Shown here one piece after another: positions 11,370 through 22,559 of a DNA stretch of 64,000 nt. Source of the stretch: Zanthoxylum bungeanum. Its lineage: Eukaryota > Streptophyta > Magnoliopsida > Sapindales > Rutaceae. The notes beneath the pieces are model-generated. The model ran no database searches. It was not told the origin of the DNA and saw only the letters and a list, made by a program, of their open reading frames with translations. Where the stretch lies: the NCBI GenBank assembly GCA_019454045.1, contig SKCR01019523.1, forward strand, positions 1 to 64,000, read 5' to 3'. The translations under genes and the position numbers were made by a program. How positions within the stretch are numbered: the stretch's first letter is position 1; the number at the start of each line of letters is the position of its first letter.

Positions 11370-12815
11370 TGTAGACACTGTATTTTTACATCTAGCTCGA
11401 TGATGAGTCTCTTATAGCAATATGTCTAAAGGTTCGAGGAGTTGCAAGGTTTAGTTCTGGGAAACCCCAAAATACCCATAGCCGGATGCCATATATATTT
11501 GGGGCGGACATATGTTAGTCATGTCCGGCTGGACATGATTCAATATATGTCCGGATATGTCTCAATTTCCCATTTTATAGAAGTTTATGATCTCTTTCTT
11601 TTTTTAAGCCCAAATCATGTAAAATAGTTGTTTCCTCTTTTAAAAATAACTTCCCTAAGTGCCTTTTGCTAAAATAAGAAGTTTCCCTTATCAGATAAGA
11701 TTTTACATATTAAAACAAAACCTAAACACTATATAAAGGAGGTTCATATTCAAAGTGAGGGGACTTGGAGATTTTTTATATCAAAATTTAGAGACTGAGA
11801 GACCTTTAGATTATGATCCTTAACTTTTTGAGGAACTGATAAATACTTTCAGAGAACCAAAACGACCCAAAACCTTCGATCGTTACTTTCTTCCAGTTCT
11901 TCGAAAGTGAACCATAACAACAATACTCTAGTATAAGACCTAACAACTCATTGACTTCCAAAATTATTCTGGGAGTCAGATACCGTTTTAAGTAAAGCCT
12001 GAGGGCACTTAATATTTGAATTTTGCATCATATGTTCACTGTTTTGAGTGATGCCTTATATCCGGCCGGACATATATATGTCCAACGGACATGTATTCAT
12101 TGCACAGTATGTCCGATAACTAAATTGGCTACACTGAGTAATCTATTTTTATGGTATATATGATGGAAACCTGAACATAAATTCCATAACCGATTCCAAT
12201 TGGATGGTAGGATGGTTTGCACTCGTGATGTAATTTCAAATACCATATGGAAATATACGTGCATGACTTCGAGCTTATGTTTTGTTTTTTTTTTATTCTT
12301 AAACATCTATTATCTATCATTATATATTATTATTATGCTAATCCTTTTCTCTGGTGATGTGATGATCAATGTGTGAGGATATGACCATGCGTCTCTATGC
12401 TTTCTGGATTGCACAGCAAGTCAGACCGCCCATCATGTACATCCAGTTAGACATGCTAATTATTTTCGCATCATTTGTTAATAGTTTTAAGTGATGCCGC
12501 ATATCTGATCAGACAAATGTATGTGCGTCCATACATGCATTCGTCGCACAGTAAGTCCGGCCGCTTAACTAGCTTCACTGAGTATTTTATATGTTATATA
12601 ATATAGAAACCCATACATAAATTTCATAGCCGATTCCAAATAGTCGATAGTACAGTCTGCACTCGGGATAGAATTCCATGTACCACGTGGAAATAAACGT
12701 GCATCGTTTCAAGCTTTATGTTTTTTTTATGCTTAAACATCTATTATGATTTGTTATTATTTACTAATCATTTTCTTTAGTGATGTGGTGATTGATGTGT
12801 GTGAGGATATGAGAA
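11370..12815 (+). repeat. 3' LTR of element A, truncated, with internal duplication
   Basis: Starts TGTAGACACTG like the 5' LTR and has TATAAA at 11732-11737. The stretch at about 12024-12385 (GAGTGATGCC to TGTGTGAGGATATGA) recurs diverged at about 12475-12815, whereas the 5' LTR has it once. Homology to the 5' LTR stops near 12815, before the expected TCCTACA end. Confidence 0.75.
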
Positions 12816-14686
12816 CATACGCAAGGTAATTCCCAGCCGAAGAATAACGTATGAGAGACACTAGTAGTTTTCCAAAGAGATGTAGCTATATGCTCTATGT
12901 AGGAAAAGACATGCCTTCACACCGCAACCCAAAATGTTGAATGGGTGGTATATACTGCAACATCCTTCCATGTCACCCATCACATAGATTTTCTTACAAC
13001 ATACAAAGCATAAGACTTTGGCTCAATGAAGATGAAAATATCAGTTCCTCTAGGATAGTAGGAATGGCGATATTCAGTTACGAATAAATTTTAGGTATAT
13101 ATTAACCTTGAACGATGTCCTGCATGTTCCAAAACTTTGGCCGAATGTACTCTCATGGATAGCCTTTGACAAATAGGGCTATGGCAATCACTTCATAAAT
13201 TGCCACATGGATAACGATAAAAGGTGTCATGATTGTTTCCCGAGGACATGTTTGCGACATATTATACAAGTCTCATGTGAAGATTCGTGCAGACAGCCTT
13301 AATGTAGCTGAAAAAAGGCTTTTCAAAATCTCTGGCACTAGAGACTCAGTCAGATGAGTGAGAGATGTGTGTTTACCATAACCAAGAAGAAGCTTATCAA
13401 GGATGTTGCACTATGTCCTTGTAACCACTGCTTGTTTGGTAAGCAACGCAGAGTCTCATTTAGTTTCTCTTCAAATAGAAGATCAAAGTTTCCCAGTCTG
13501 TTGCACTCTAATATTGTGATCCCTTAGAGGTTAATTCATTGGGTAGTATCAAGTATTTTCTGACTTTCATTGATGATGCTTCTCAGAAAGTATGAGTGTA
13601 TTTCCTCAAGATGAAGGATCGGGTTATGAAATATTTTAAACTGTTTCACGCCCTGGTAGAGCATGAAACATGGAAGAAGCTAAAGTGCCTCCGTAAAAAA
13701 GATAGATGCGAGTAAAATTCCAGAGAGTTTGATACCTACTATAGAAGACACGACATTCGACATAAGAGGACCGTTCCACGCACCCCACATCATAATGGTG
13801 TAGCTTGAAAGAATGAACCGTACAATTATGGAGAAAGTCAGAAGCATGATTAGTATGGCTAAGCTGCCAAACCATTATGAGGAAGCTGTTCATACAGTCT
13901 GCCACATGATCAATAGATCACCATCTATACCGTTGAATTTTGATATTATAGAGAGAAAGTGTGGTCTGACAAGAATATCACATACTCTCACTGTATATTT
14001 CTAGACTATAGAGATCAAGAATTCATATACATACTATAGGATCCGAAGGAAAAGATGGGCATCAGAAGCAAGAATGTAGTGTTTCTTGAAGACCAGACAA
14101 TTGAAGACATGACAAGCCAAAGATGTCTTCCAATTCCAGTGCCGACAGGAATCCAAACCCAACACCATCATAATTGGCCACAAATAAGGTGTATGCCATT
14201 TCAGTAGCAGAATTAGAGGAGACAAATGAGGATGTTGAGTAGAGAGAGACACAAACTGCTCCATCGAAAGCTACATAAGAGAGTGTTGAGCAGGGGAAGC
14301 TGCCACTCGCTTTACTAGAAGACACAGAATCATCTACATATTTGGATGGTGACAGACCTCCTAAAACCAGTGGACCTCAAATAAAAATATCTGAGCATGG
14401 CCGGATTCTATCAATCAGATATATAGAATCCGAATATATTATGTTTACTAATGAGAGGGAGCCAGAGATTTTCCCAGAAAGAAAGAAGGTATTGGGGAAC
14501 AAATGGGTGAAGTTAAAATAGCAGTGAAAGTATGTTGTGCAGAGACACAACGGAAGTGTGTTGTGCAAAGACACAACCGACATATAAACAAAGGTGGTCA
14601 CTCGGGATAAGCTAGAGCTGTGTAGAGACATAGTCGAGATAGTTGTCAGATGATAATCATTTTGGATGCAGCTAGAGGGGGAGAAT
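12816..14686 (+). pseudogene. Ty1/copia pol remnant (protease to integrase)
   Basis: Decayed Copia polyprotein of the Tnt1/Tork type. Near 12930 WVVYTATSFHVTHHIDF matches the region with the protease aspartate. Near 13430 HCLFGKQRRVSFSF is the GAG-pre-integrase segment. From 13813, MNRTIMEKVRSMISMAKLP followed by INRSPSIPLNFDI is the integrase core. Around 14050-14120 RSRNVVFLEDQTIED-like words appear after frame correction. Many stops and frameshifts; the reverse transcriptase is not recognisable. It lies between the broken 3' LTR of A and LTR E. Confidence 0.8.
14674..14684 (+). other. Polypurine tract of the Copia remnant
   Basis: AGAGGGGGAGA lies just before a putative LTR start, where the plus-strand primer of Tnt1-like elements sits. 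Confidence 0.55.
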
Positions 14687-14868
14687 TATAGAATCCAGTT
14701 GCATTGCACCTCCAATAACCCTCCAATATGACTTTTGGTGGATGATTTCCTTCTTTGAAATTATGGTGTAAGCTTACAAATTACCTTTATGTGATTTTGT
14801 TGTTTTGTTGACTTTTGAGTCATGTATTATCATATAAATATGGAGCTCATTTGAGAGCTAAAACCACA
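14687..14868 (+). repeat. Partial 3' LTR of the Copia remnant
   Basis: About 180 bp between the purine tract and the TG start of LTR E. It contains ATGTATTATCATATAAATATGG-like AT-rich sequence but no partner copy in the window, so the assignment is by position only. Confidence 0.4.
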
Positions 14869-15386
14869 TGTAGGCATTGCATTTTTGCATGGCCCAAGGA
14901 TGAGTTCTTGTAGGGGCACTGAATGAAAGTTACGGAAGGTTATAAGGTATAATATTAGAGAAAAACCACATATATCCGTATAGATATAAACCATCACATC
15001 CATCCAGACAATAACCATTACCTCCGGCCAAAAATAATATGTCTGGCCGGATATGTGTCGCGTTTCAAGTTTACAGAATGATTTGATCTCTTTCCTTTTT
15101 AGACAATTTCCATAAAACCATATTCTTCAGGTCTTAAACACTTTCATGAATTATTTATTTCCTTAATATCAACTTGCATAATTGATAATTTCCCTATTAT
15201 AGAAGATTACTTCCTTATTTACTACAAACTTATTGATTATAAAAGCGAGGACCTTCACACAAACATGAGGACTTTTGGGGATTCGAATTTTGGAAGCTCT
15301 TAACCGATACACAAGTCAAAAAACAGAGAAACAACACACATAACCATAAATCACATATTTACAAACCATTCTAAAACCTCTCTTGT
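14869..15386 (+). repeat. LTR E, left half (Tat/Ogre-like)
   Basis: Begins TGTAGGCATTGCATTTTTGC, the same start as the LTRs of element D read on the minus strand, and is related to LTR A (shared TGTCTGGCCGGATATG-like motif and a GAGGACTTT-like stretch). TATAAAAG at 15238-15245 is a plausible promoter. Element B interrupts it at CTTGT (15382-15386); the right half resumes at 63662. Confidence 0.75.
15238..15245 (+). promoter_or_regulatory. TATA box of LTR E
   Basis: TATAAAAG in a position equivalent to TATAAA in the 3' LTR of A. Confidence 0.5.
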
Positions 15387-15908
15387 TGGTGTGATATTTT
15401 ATATCGTACCTCAAGTGTACGGTGTCAAGTTTTACTATGAATGAGTTTAGAGTGTCGAACCAACAGAGATTGCGTTAACTCGTACTAAATACTACAATTG
15501 ATAATCCTAACTTTATTTAGAAAACAATTAATAAAGATTTTAATAAATAAATATAAAAATAATTAGATATGAGGAACTAATACGATAGAGATTCTAGATC
15601 CTGATTTCACCTAGCTGTCGCCTATGTATTTGTCATGCAAATTAATCCTTGTTCAGTTATATTGTTTGTAAGTCAAGACTCCGAAATTATCCACTCCCTC
15701 TCCGAGCATCAGTGAAAATATCATCAACTATAGACTTCGATATCTCTATAAAAATCCAGAAGTTAACAACTCATTCTGCTTTGTGATTCTATATTAACAA
15801 CTTCAAAGGAATTTATAGATTCTCTCGAACTTTATAAAACTCCTAGGTTATATTCTCTAGATCTATTCAAAATCACCTATCTGGAGTGATAGATTTCAAA
15901 CATATATC
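15387..15908 (-). repeat. 3' LTR of element B, terminal segment
   Basis: Aligns with 62299-62820 of the 5' LTR of B. Element C interrupts it at ATATC (15904-15908). Confidence 0.9.
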
Positions 15909-17940
15909 TATTAGAAAATTATGACCCATAGCGTCACTATTTGTACAGATTATGATGTTGTTGTACAAATTAACTATGTGACAAAGGAGATTGCACTCTT
16001 ATCATTTGTGATTAAATCACCTAGATATATAAATGATAGGAGGTCCCTGTGATTTATTCCTGGATTGAGAATGATATGAGATAGTATCAGTCCACGAAGG
16101 ATAAATCATTAAACATCCATAGTCAGAGCATTATCGAGATTGGACATCGATGAATGCATAAAAGACTAGTATTACACTTGTGCGTGTTGTGAGGGCACAA
16201 CGTCATAGTTCTCATATATTTGGGTATAGGATACTCATGCAAGTGTAATAGGAGGTTTGTGTTCACCGATGGTACGGGAAACAGCTTCGCTCTGGATAAA
16301 ACCCCCTCGGAATTCCATTGGTAGTATGACTATGTGACTATGGAAGTCCGAAATCAGGGTTAGGTATTTGGTCTTAACCTGAGACTTGCACCACTAATAC
16401 TTGCGACAATCAATATACTTTGGTTGTGGTTGTCCAGGACTTTAACATGTTTTGTGTACGCCAATGCTGGGTATATTGAGAATTGTGTAGTATGTTGGGT
16501 GTGATGTCAAGACGGAAGTGTCACTCCAGTCATATGGAGTTGATGATCGCATAGGGATACAGAACTGGTTCTCTAAATAAGGTTGCAACCGTCGAGATAA
16601 TATGACTTGGTCATGATTATCCGATATTAAAGAGACTAGTTGCTTGTTATCCGATATATGCTTCGTACGGGGAAGACACTGTACCAGCCCCAGGCCTTGC
16701 ATGTGATCATCCGATACTGGACAGAAATACGCAATACTACGTATACTACGCCTAATATAGATCCTTTATTCCTGTAAGGATATTTCCGGAGAAATGGGTA
16801 GGCATGGCGCTTTGCTAGAGGCCAACCTTGTCTTGTAAATCTGTATAAACGTAGTACGAGGTACTTACTGTTCGGATTAGAACGACGATCGAATTTACTG
16901 CCAACATATCTGGGGATCTCATGGGTCACTTCCCAAAGATTCACTGATGACGTATGACTCGAACTTAATTAATCTGGGATTAATTAGATGAGAGAGAAAA
17001 TAATCTGGGATTAATTGCGAGATATTTTATCTAGGATAAAATATCATTTAAAGAGAGAGAAAGATTAATTTGGAATTAATCGATAAATTAATATATTGAT
17101 ATATTAAACGAAATTGGATTTCGACGCGGAATTGAAATTAGATTTTAATTCGGGCGAACGAATTAATTTAGAATTAATTCATTAGCGACGTGAATAGTGA
17201 TTTCACTAGGCGTAATCATTTAATTACGACACAAAAAAAATTCGTTAATTTGGAATTAGCAAACCCGAGCTCGAGATTATTTGCGAGCACATTCGCATTT
17301 CGAATTCGAGTGCTGCACGCAAGTCAAATCAAGCATCAAAACATTAGTCGCATCAAGCGTCAAATCACTTGTCACTTTGAGTGATGTGACTTGATAACTT
17401 GTGATTGATGTGATTGAGTGATGTGTGTGGTTGGCATTTGTAGGCATTAATTGCCTTGACTTTTAGAACCAAAATTGGTATATGATTTTAGAAATTGAAT
17501 TACCAAAACACTTAACACATTTACCTCTCTCTCTTCCTCACTTCTTCCTCTCATTTCTCGCCCAAGAGGGCTGTTATTTTCTTTCTTTTTTCTGGTCTAA
17601 AAGCCGAGTGACAAGGAAGAAAAATGGGAAGCAAAGTGCGATTCTGTAGCAAAATCAAGAGTGCTAGCACACTCCGGGATCATGCGAAGGTGATAGGGAA
17701 GTCCACCCATGAGGCGGGAATCGTTTCACAAAGCTTGGAGCTTGGAAGATGACCACCCAAAGCCGAACCAGTGAGCTGTGACAATGCTCACTGCCGAGCT
17801 GCACAAGGAGAAGAAAAGAAATTTTTGTTGCCTCCCGCGTCGCTCAACCGCTCGATGTAAGTATTCCGTGACTTTCTCGAATGTATTCACTTATGTTTCA
17901 TGCTTGTTAATTGATCTTGGGATGCTTAGAATCTCCAACA
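15909..17940 (+). repeat. 5' LTR of element C
   Basis: Aligns with 25842-27868 and ends GAATCTCCAACA. Its first bases (TATTAGAAAATT) are mutated from the TGTTGGACAATT seen in the other copies, so the canonical TG end is lost. Confidence 0.9.
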
Positions 17941-17941
17941 A

Positions 17942-17953
17942 TGGTATCAGAGC
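17942..17953 (+). other. Primer-binding site of element C (initiator tRNA-Met)
   Basis: TGGTATCAGAGC, one base after the LTR, is the standard copia primer site complementary to the 3' end of plant initiator tRNA-Met. Confidence 0.92.
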
Positions 17954-20109
17954 ATGGTTAAAAGCATGAAAAAGTTTAGGGTTAAAATTTGGGTAAATTG
18001 ATTTTAAGTATGTTTAAATGAAATTGGATGATTTTGTATGCTTAATTGATGTTGAATTGAAGTTTGATTGGATCAAGTTCAAGAAAATTGGTTGGAACAA
18101 TTTTTGCCCAAATTGTTGTGTTGGCCGAATGGTCTAGCCCTAAAATGTCTTGGGATTTTTGATTGTTGATCATTGGATGTGTTGGAAATCATTCGGGGAA
18201 TATGATTTAATGTCGATTGTGGAATTATTGGATTGAATTCGAATCGGACGTAAAATCCCCAAATTGCCGAGAATGTAAGAGCATGAATGGGTTTGATTTT
18301 GTTAAAATGTGTTGGACATGTTTTAATGTTAATGGCATGATTAATTAGTGCTAATTGATGTTTTAGAAATATTAATTGGATAATTAATGTGTAATGCACT
18401 TTAGGTAATTAAATTGGGAATTTGGAATTGGCAATTTAATTTAATTGGGCTAATTTTGGAAATTGGGCTTGAAATGTTGTAAATGGGCTTATTGGGCTTT
18501 GTTGTACAAAGTTGGGTTAAGGCAAATTGGATTGGATCCAATTGGGCCCAAAACCGCATCCATAAAGCCCAAATGCGACTTAATGGACCTTTAAATTTTA
18601 ATTGGGCCTAATGGGCCTAAATTGATTTCTAGGCTTATGGGGTAATTCCAAGATTGGACTTTGGTTATCGGTTTGACCCGAGTTGACCAAAAGTCCACGC
18701 CTTAAGAAATTAATTAAAGCCCATTGGACTTTAATTAAATTGACGTTGGACGTTAATCGGGCTTTGAGACCCGTAACGATTAAATTTGGAATTTAAATCG
18801 TAAAAGGTTTATTAATAAAGTGTAGTATTTAATTTGTAATTAAATAGTGGATTAGAATTAAATACATATTAAATTGGATTTATTTATGTAGTTTAATTTA
18901 ATTCGAGAATTTGTACTTTGAGTACTTATTCGCAAAACGATTTTGACTCGAGCAAAATCAAATCGTTGTTTGAACATTGGATGATCACTATTTATCAGAT
19001 TAATTAATTTGATTAGATTGATTGATAACATGCTTGTGTGAATACATGGTTGCGATGCATGAATAATGTATATCGGGTGGATATTAGATGGGTGGGGCAA
19101 TTTTAGAAATTGTTGTAATCAATTTGGAATTTATTAAATTGGACCTACGAGTCCAGCCTTATTACCTCCTTATTCTTTGTATTCTCTTCTCACCTATTCC
19201 CCTCAATGTAAATGAGGTTTCTTTGGAAGTGTAGTGTAACGGGTAGAAGTAAATACATGTGCTAGCGGGAGAGAGAAAGGGATAGATTTGATCTAGGATC
19301 AATGTGTAACGTATCCATCCGCATATCATTATTATTTTTTCATATGCGCTTTATTATGTGTTTAGAATGCATGTTTAAAGGTGTATGATGATGAGACCTT
19401 GACAAAGATAATAAATTGGTTGCCATTTTGCACTCGAAAAATCCTCACATAATATTAAGCGTCTTTCCTTCCATTGAGTGATTCTCACTCAAGATCCGAG
19501 ACTGGCATTGGCTTGTGGCCAAAGTCAAGGCCTTTGTCCGTCGAGGATGTGTTTGAATCACGAGAGTTTTGTTCCATATTGGTGTCTTGTCTAAGTTGTG
19601 GTTTGTTGGCCAAAGTCATACCACTTCTTGTCCATCAACATTGATTACGAAGCTTTCCATGGTCAATGGGTCGCGCTTAACTGGGATCACTAAGTTTGTT
19701 GTGCCAAAGCCAAGGCTTAGTTGATTCAGAGGAAAAAGGTTAGGTAATACATTGGATGTATTGGCATATATAAGATATATGTTTCGGACTTGGATGTCCC
19801 CCTACCGGATCTAGGAATTGGATTGGATCCAATCGATCTTAGAGATCTACCTAGTTATTATCATACAATTTGTTGGCAAAAGTCAAGATTGTGTGATATT
19901 TAATGGGATCCTAGCCCACTAGGAAACACGATTTCCCGAGTACTCGACAGAGGGTTGGAGGCTCGCCGAAAAATAGTGGGAGGCAAGAATTTGATTTGCA
20001 ATATTGATTTAATTACTTGCCATACGCGCTCAAACAAATATCATTCGTTGTCAAATAAATTAAATGTTAGTTGGACTAATATTTTTTTGTTTTAATAAAT
20101 AGTTGGACT
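17954..20109 (+). other. Element C leader, non-coding
   Basis: About 2.1 kb without a credible frame and without recognisable gag. It is rich in TTAATTGGGC-type words, and a motif close to TTGGCCAAAGTCAAGG recurs four times (about 19515, 19605, 19700 and 19870). Its function is unknown; long non-coding leaders occur in some plant copia lineages. Confidence 0.5.
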
Positions 20110-22151
20110 TGACCGGTGCGTAATCACACGCGTATAACGTAAGCGCACGAGGACTTAATACCTAAGCTATTAATTTTATGAGGTCAAATGATTACTAGTA
20201 TCTAACAGGTTGTTTGATAGATTTGAAAAGGTGACGATTCTAAATTTAAAAATAAGTTAATAAAATTGTTCGAAAGTAGGTTTAAGAAAATTCACTATTA
20301 AAAACTATCTAGTGTTGTGATTTCTTCCAATATAATTTTAAAGATGAAGTGGTAATCTTATAGTTGGGTAAAATATTGATTTATTAACCTGGAACACTAA
20401 GTTATGTAAAAGCCTCTTCCGATGGTCAACCACAAATATCCAGTATAACCCAATTGAACCATATGTCTATGTCAACCAAATTACCTGGATTCATTAAGAT
20501 TAAGTTCCAATTATGGCTACCCCCGCCCAACAGATATATTCCTATCTTGTAAGGAAATCTATTAAAGGGTTATATATTCTCAAGGAAGATCGTGGGCTAG
20601 AGTCTAAGGTCTTAAACTTAAAATCCCTATGTCTAGTTCATTTTAAGTTTACCAGTTCAATTTTTAATGACCAGTTAATAAAAAGCATTAATATTAAGAC
20701 TCAATAAATAAACCTTTATATTACCCAAACTATAATTTAACCCCTTGTAAACCGGTGATATTGGATTTCATCACAACCTTGGATAACTGGCTTAGTTACG
20801 ACACATATTTACAAGTAGTAAAAAATAAAAGACATAAAGTAAAATACTAAAAATTAAATACTGAAAAGTAAATTTTTGAAAAGTAAATAAAGTAAAAGTA
20901 AAAGTAAAAAAAAATAAAAAAAAAAAATTACTGAAAGTAAAATGCTGAAATTAAATAAAGTAAAAGTACAATAAAAGAAAATGCTAGGGTTAGAGGATCA
21001 ACTTTTATTACTACTATTTTAGATATCTCCCTTAATATAATATATTAACTTTGCGTGATAATTACCAACCAGCCATATAGACGGTATCCTGATTAAGTCA
21101 AATTAATAATTAATTACCAATCGACCAACCAGGCGGTATCCATACTTAGTCAGGTTAAAACCAATTTATAATTAATTTCCAATCGGAAATATAGCGGTAT
21201 CCTCATTAAGTCAGGTTTTAAATAGTTTATATTTTATATTTAAGGGAGATTAATCTATATAGCAATAATAAAAGCTTTACCTTTTACCCCAATAAGGGGG
21301 AGTTACCTCCTCTTTGCTTGAAAAAAAACTGCAAAAGTAAAGAAAGAAAAGGTTTGTGCGTAAAAGTAAATTGCATAAAGTAAAAACTGAAAAGTAAAGA
21401 AAAGAAAGTGCGAAAGCGGAGATTAATTACTGGAAGCTGTAAATAAACAAACAAGATACAATCTTCTTATTTATTCATTAGGAATTTTCAAAGAAGAAAA
21501 TATGAAATTTACAAATGAAATGACTTGGGATTTATAGGCAAAATTTTGCCTCCATCAAATCATCCATCAAATTCTCCACCAAATCCATTATTAATTTCTC
21601 CACTAATTACTCCACCAAATCCATTATTAATTGCTCCACTAATTGCTTATCATGTTTGGTGGTAATTTGATAATTTTTTATATTTATTTATTAATTTAAT
21701 TTTTGCTTTGAAAATGACTTTAATAATTACACACAACACACTTCTAGATAGTTCATCAATTTCGGTCATGAAATCTTCAGAATTCGAAATTATTTTGTCT
21801 TTCAAAGTTGTATATCTTCGAGTCTTATTTAATCTGACACTTGAATCAGCTCAATCCGATATCGGAGTAAACAGTTATGCCCAAAATACGACAGATGCAC
21901 AAAACTGGAATTTCCAAAACTTTACTTCGTTAAAACGCCCTTTCAAGTTTCCAATCTCCAAAATTAAAATATCAAGTCCAATAATTGCCCTTATTTGACC
22001 CATATTTCATCCTAAATGATTTCATTGAGACCCGATATTATTTTATCTGCAAAGTAAACTAAAACACATCAAAACGTTCATCAAATCCGAGAAACTAAAC
22101 AAAATATTAAGTTAAAGGGGCGGTAAATATTGATATATTTTCCGCTCATCA
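20110..22151 (-). repeat. Solo F-type LTR in element C, reverse orientation
   Basis: On the minus strand it runs from TGATGAGCGGAAAATATATC (22151) to CCGGTCA (20110) and aligns with the LTRs of array F, including the repeated 'accgcc..ggttggtaa' blocks. No internal region or primer site adjoins it. The flanks (GGACT and TGAAT) do not match, so either the flanks have changed or the element was not a simple insertion. Confidence 0.85.
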
Positions 22152-22559
22152 TGAATATATTCAAACTATTCATTTATAGTTGATTTTATAATTGGATTAT
22201 AGTATAATTGATTTTAATCTATTAAATTATAGTTGATTAAATAGTTGGACTATTGTAATCATTATAATAAATAGTACCAAAATCGTTGATTAAATAGTTG
22301 GACTATTAAAATAAAGATAAAATTGAAAGATTGACATTTAAAGCATAATCCTAGGGAAAATGTATTTAAATGGTTTAATTTTCAAATTGGGAATAAATTT
22401 CATGATGGTCCTGGAAAAACTAATAAGTTACTTTATTTGATAAAATAACATATTAAGCCTAAACCTGGAGTTGAGCAAATAGTAGAGCATAATCTTTGGA
22501 AGATTTATGTGATGATAACTTTAGTACTTAATCCATTAAGCTTGTCATAGTAGATTCCT
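22152..22559 (+). other. AT-rich interval of element C
   Basis: No gene seen. The phrase AAATAGTTGGACTATT occurs twice (around 22239 and 22294) and a related AATAGTTGGACT lies just left of the solo LTR (about 20098-20109), suggesting local duplication around the insertion point. Confidence 0.4.

Larger units (their letters stand above)
3412..12815 (+). mobile_element. Element A: Tat/Ogre-like gypsy retrotransposon, gag-only
   Basis: LTR pair at 3412-4770 and 11370 to about 12815, both beginning TGTAGACACTGTATTTTTACA. A tRNA-Arg type primer-binding site follows the 5' LTR, and a purine tract AATTGGGGA precedes the 3' LTR. The internal region has gag fragments (5736-5999 and about 8060-8928), then non-coding sequence and a long tandem-repeat tract. 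I see no protease, integrase or reverse transcriptase, so it resembles the non-autonomous gag-only (TR-GAG type) derivatives known in plants. A solo copia LTR interrupts the gag. The 3' LTR is truncated next to a Copia remnant, so no target-site duplication can be shown. Confidence 0.8.
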
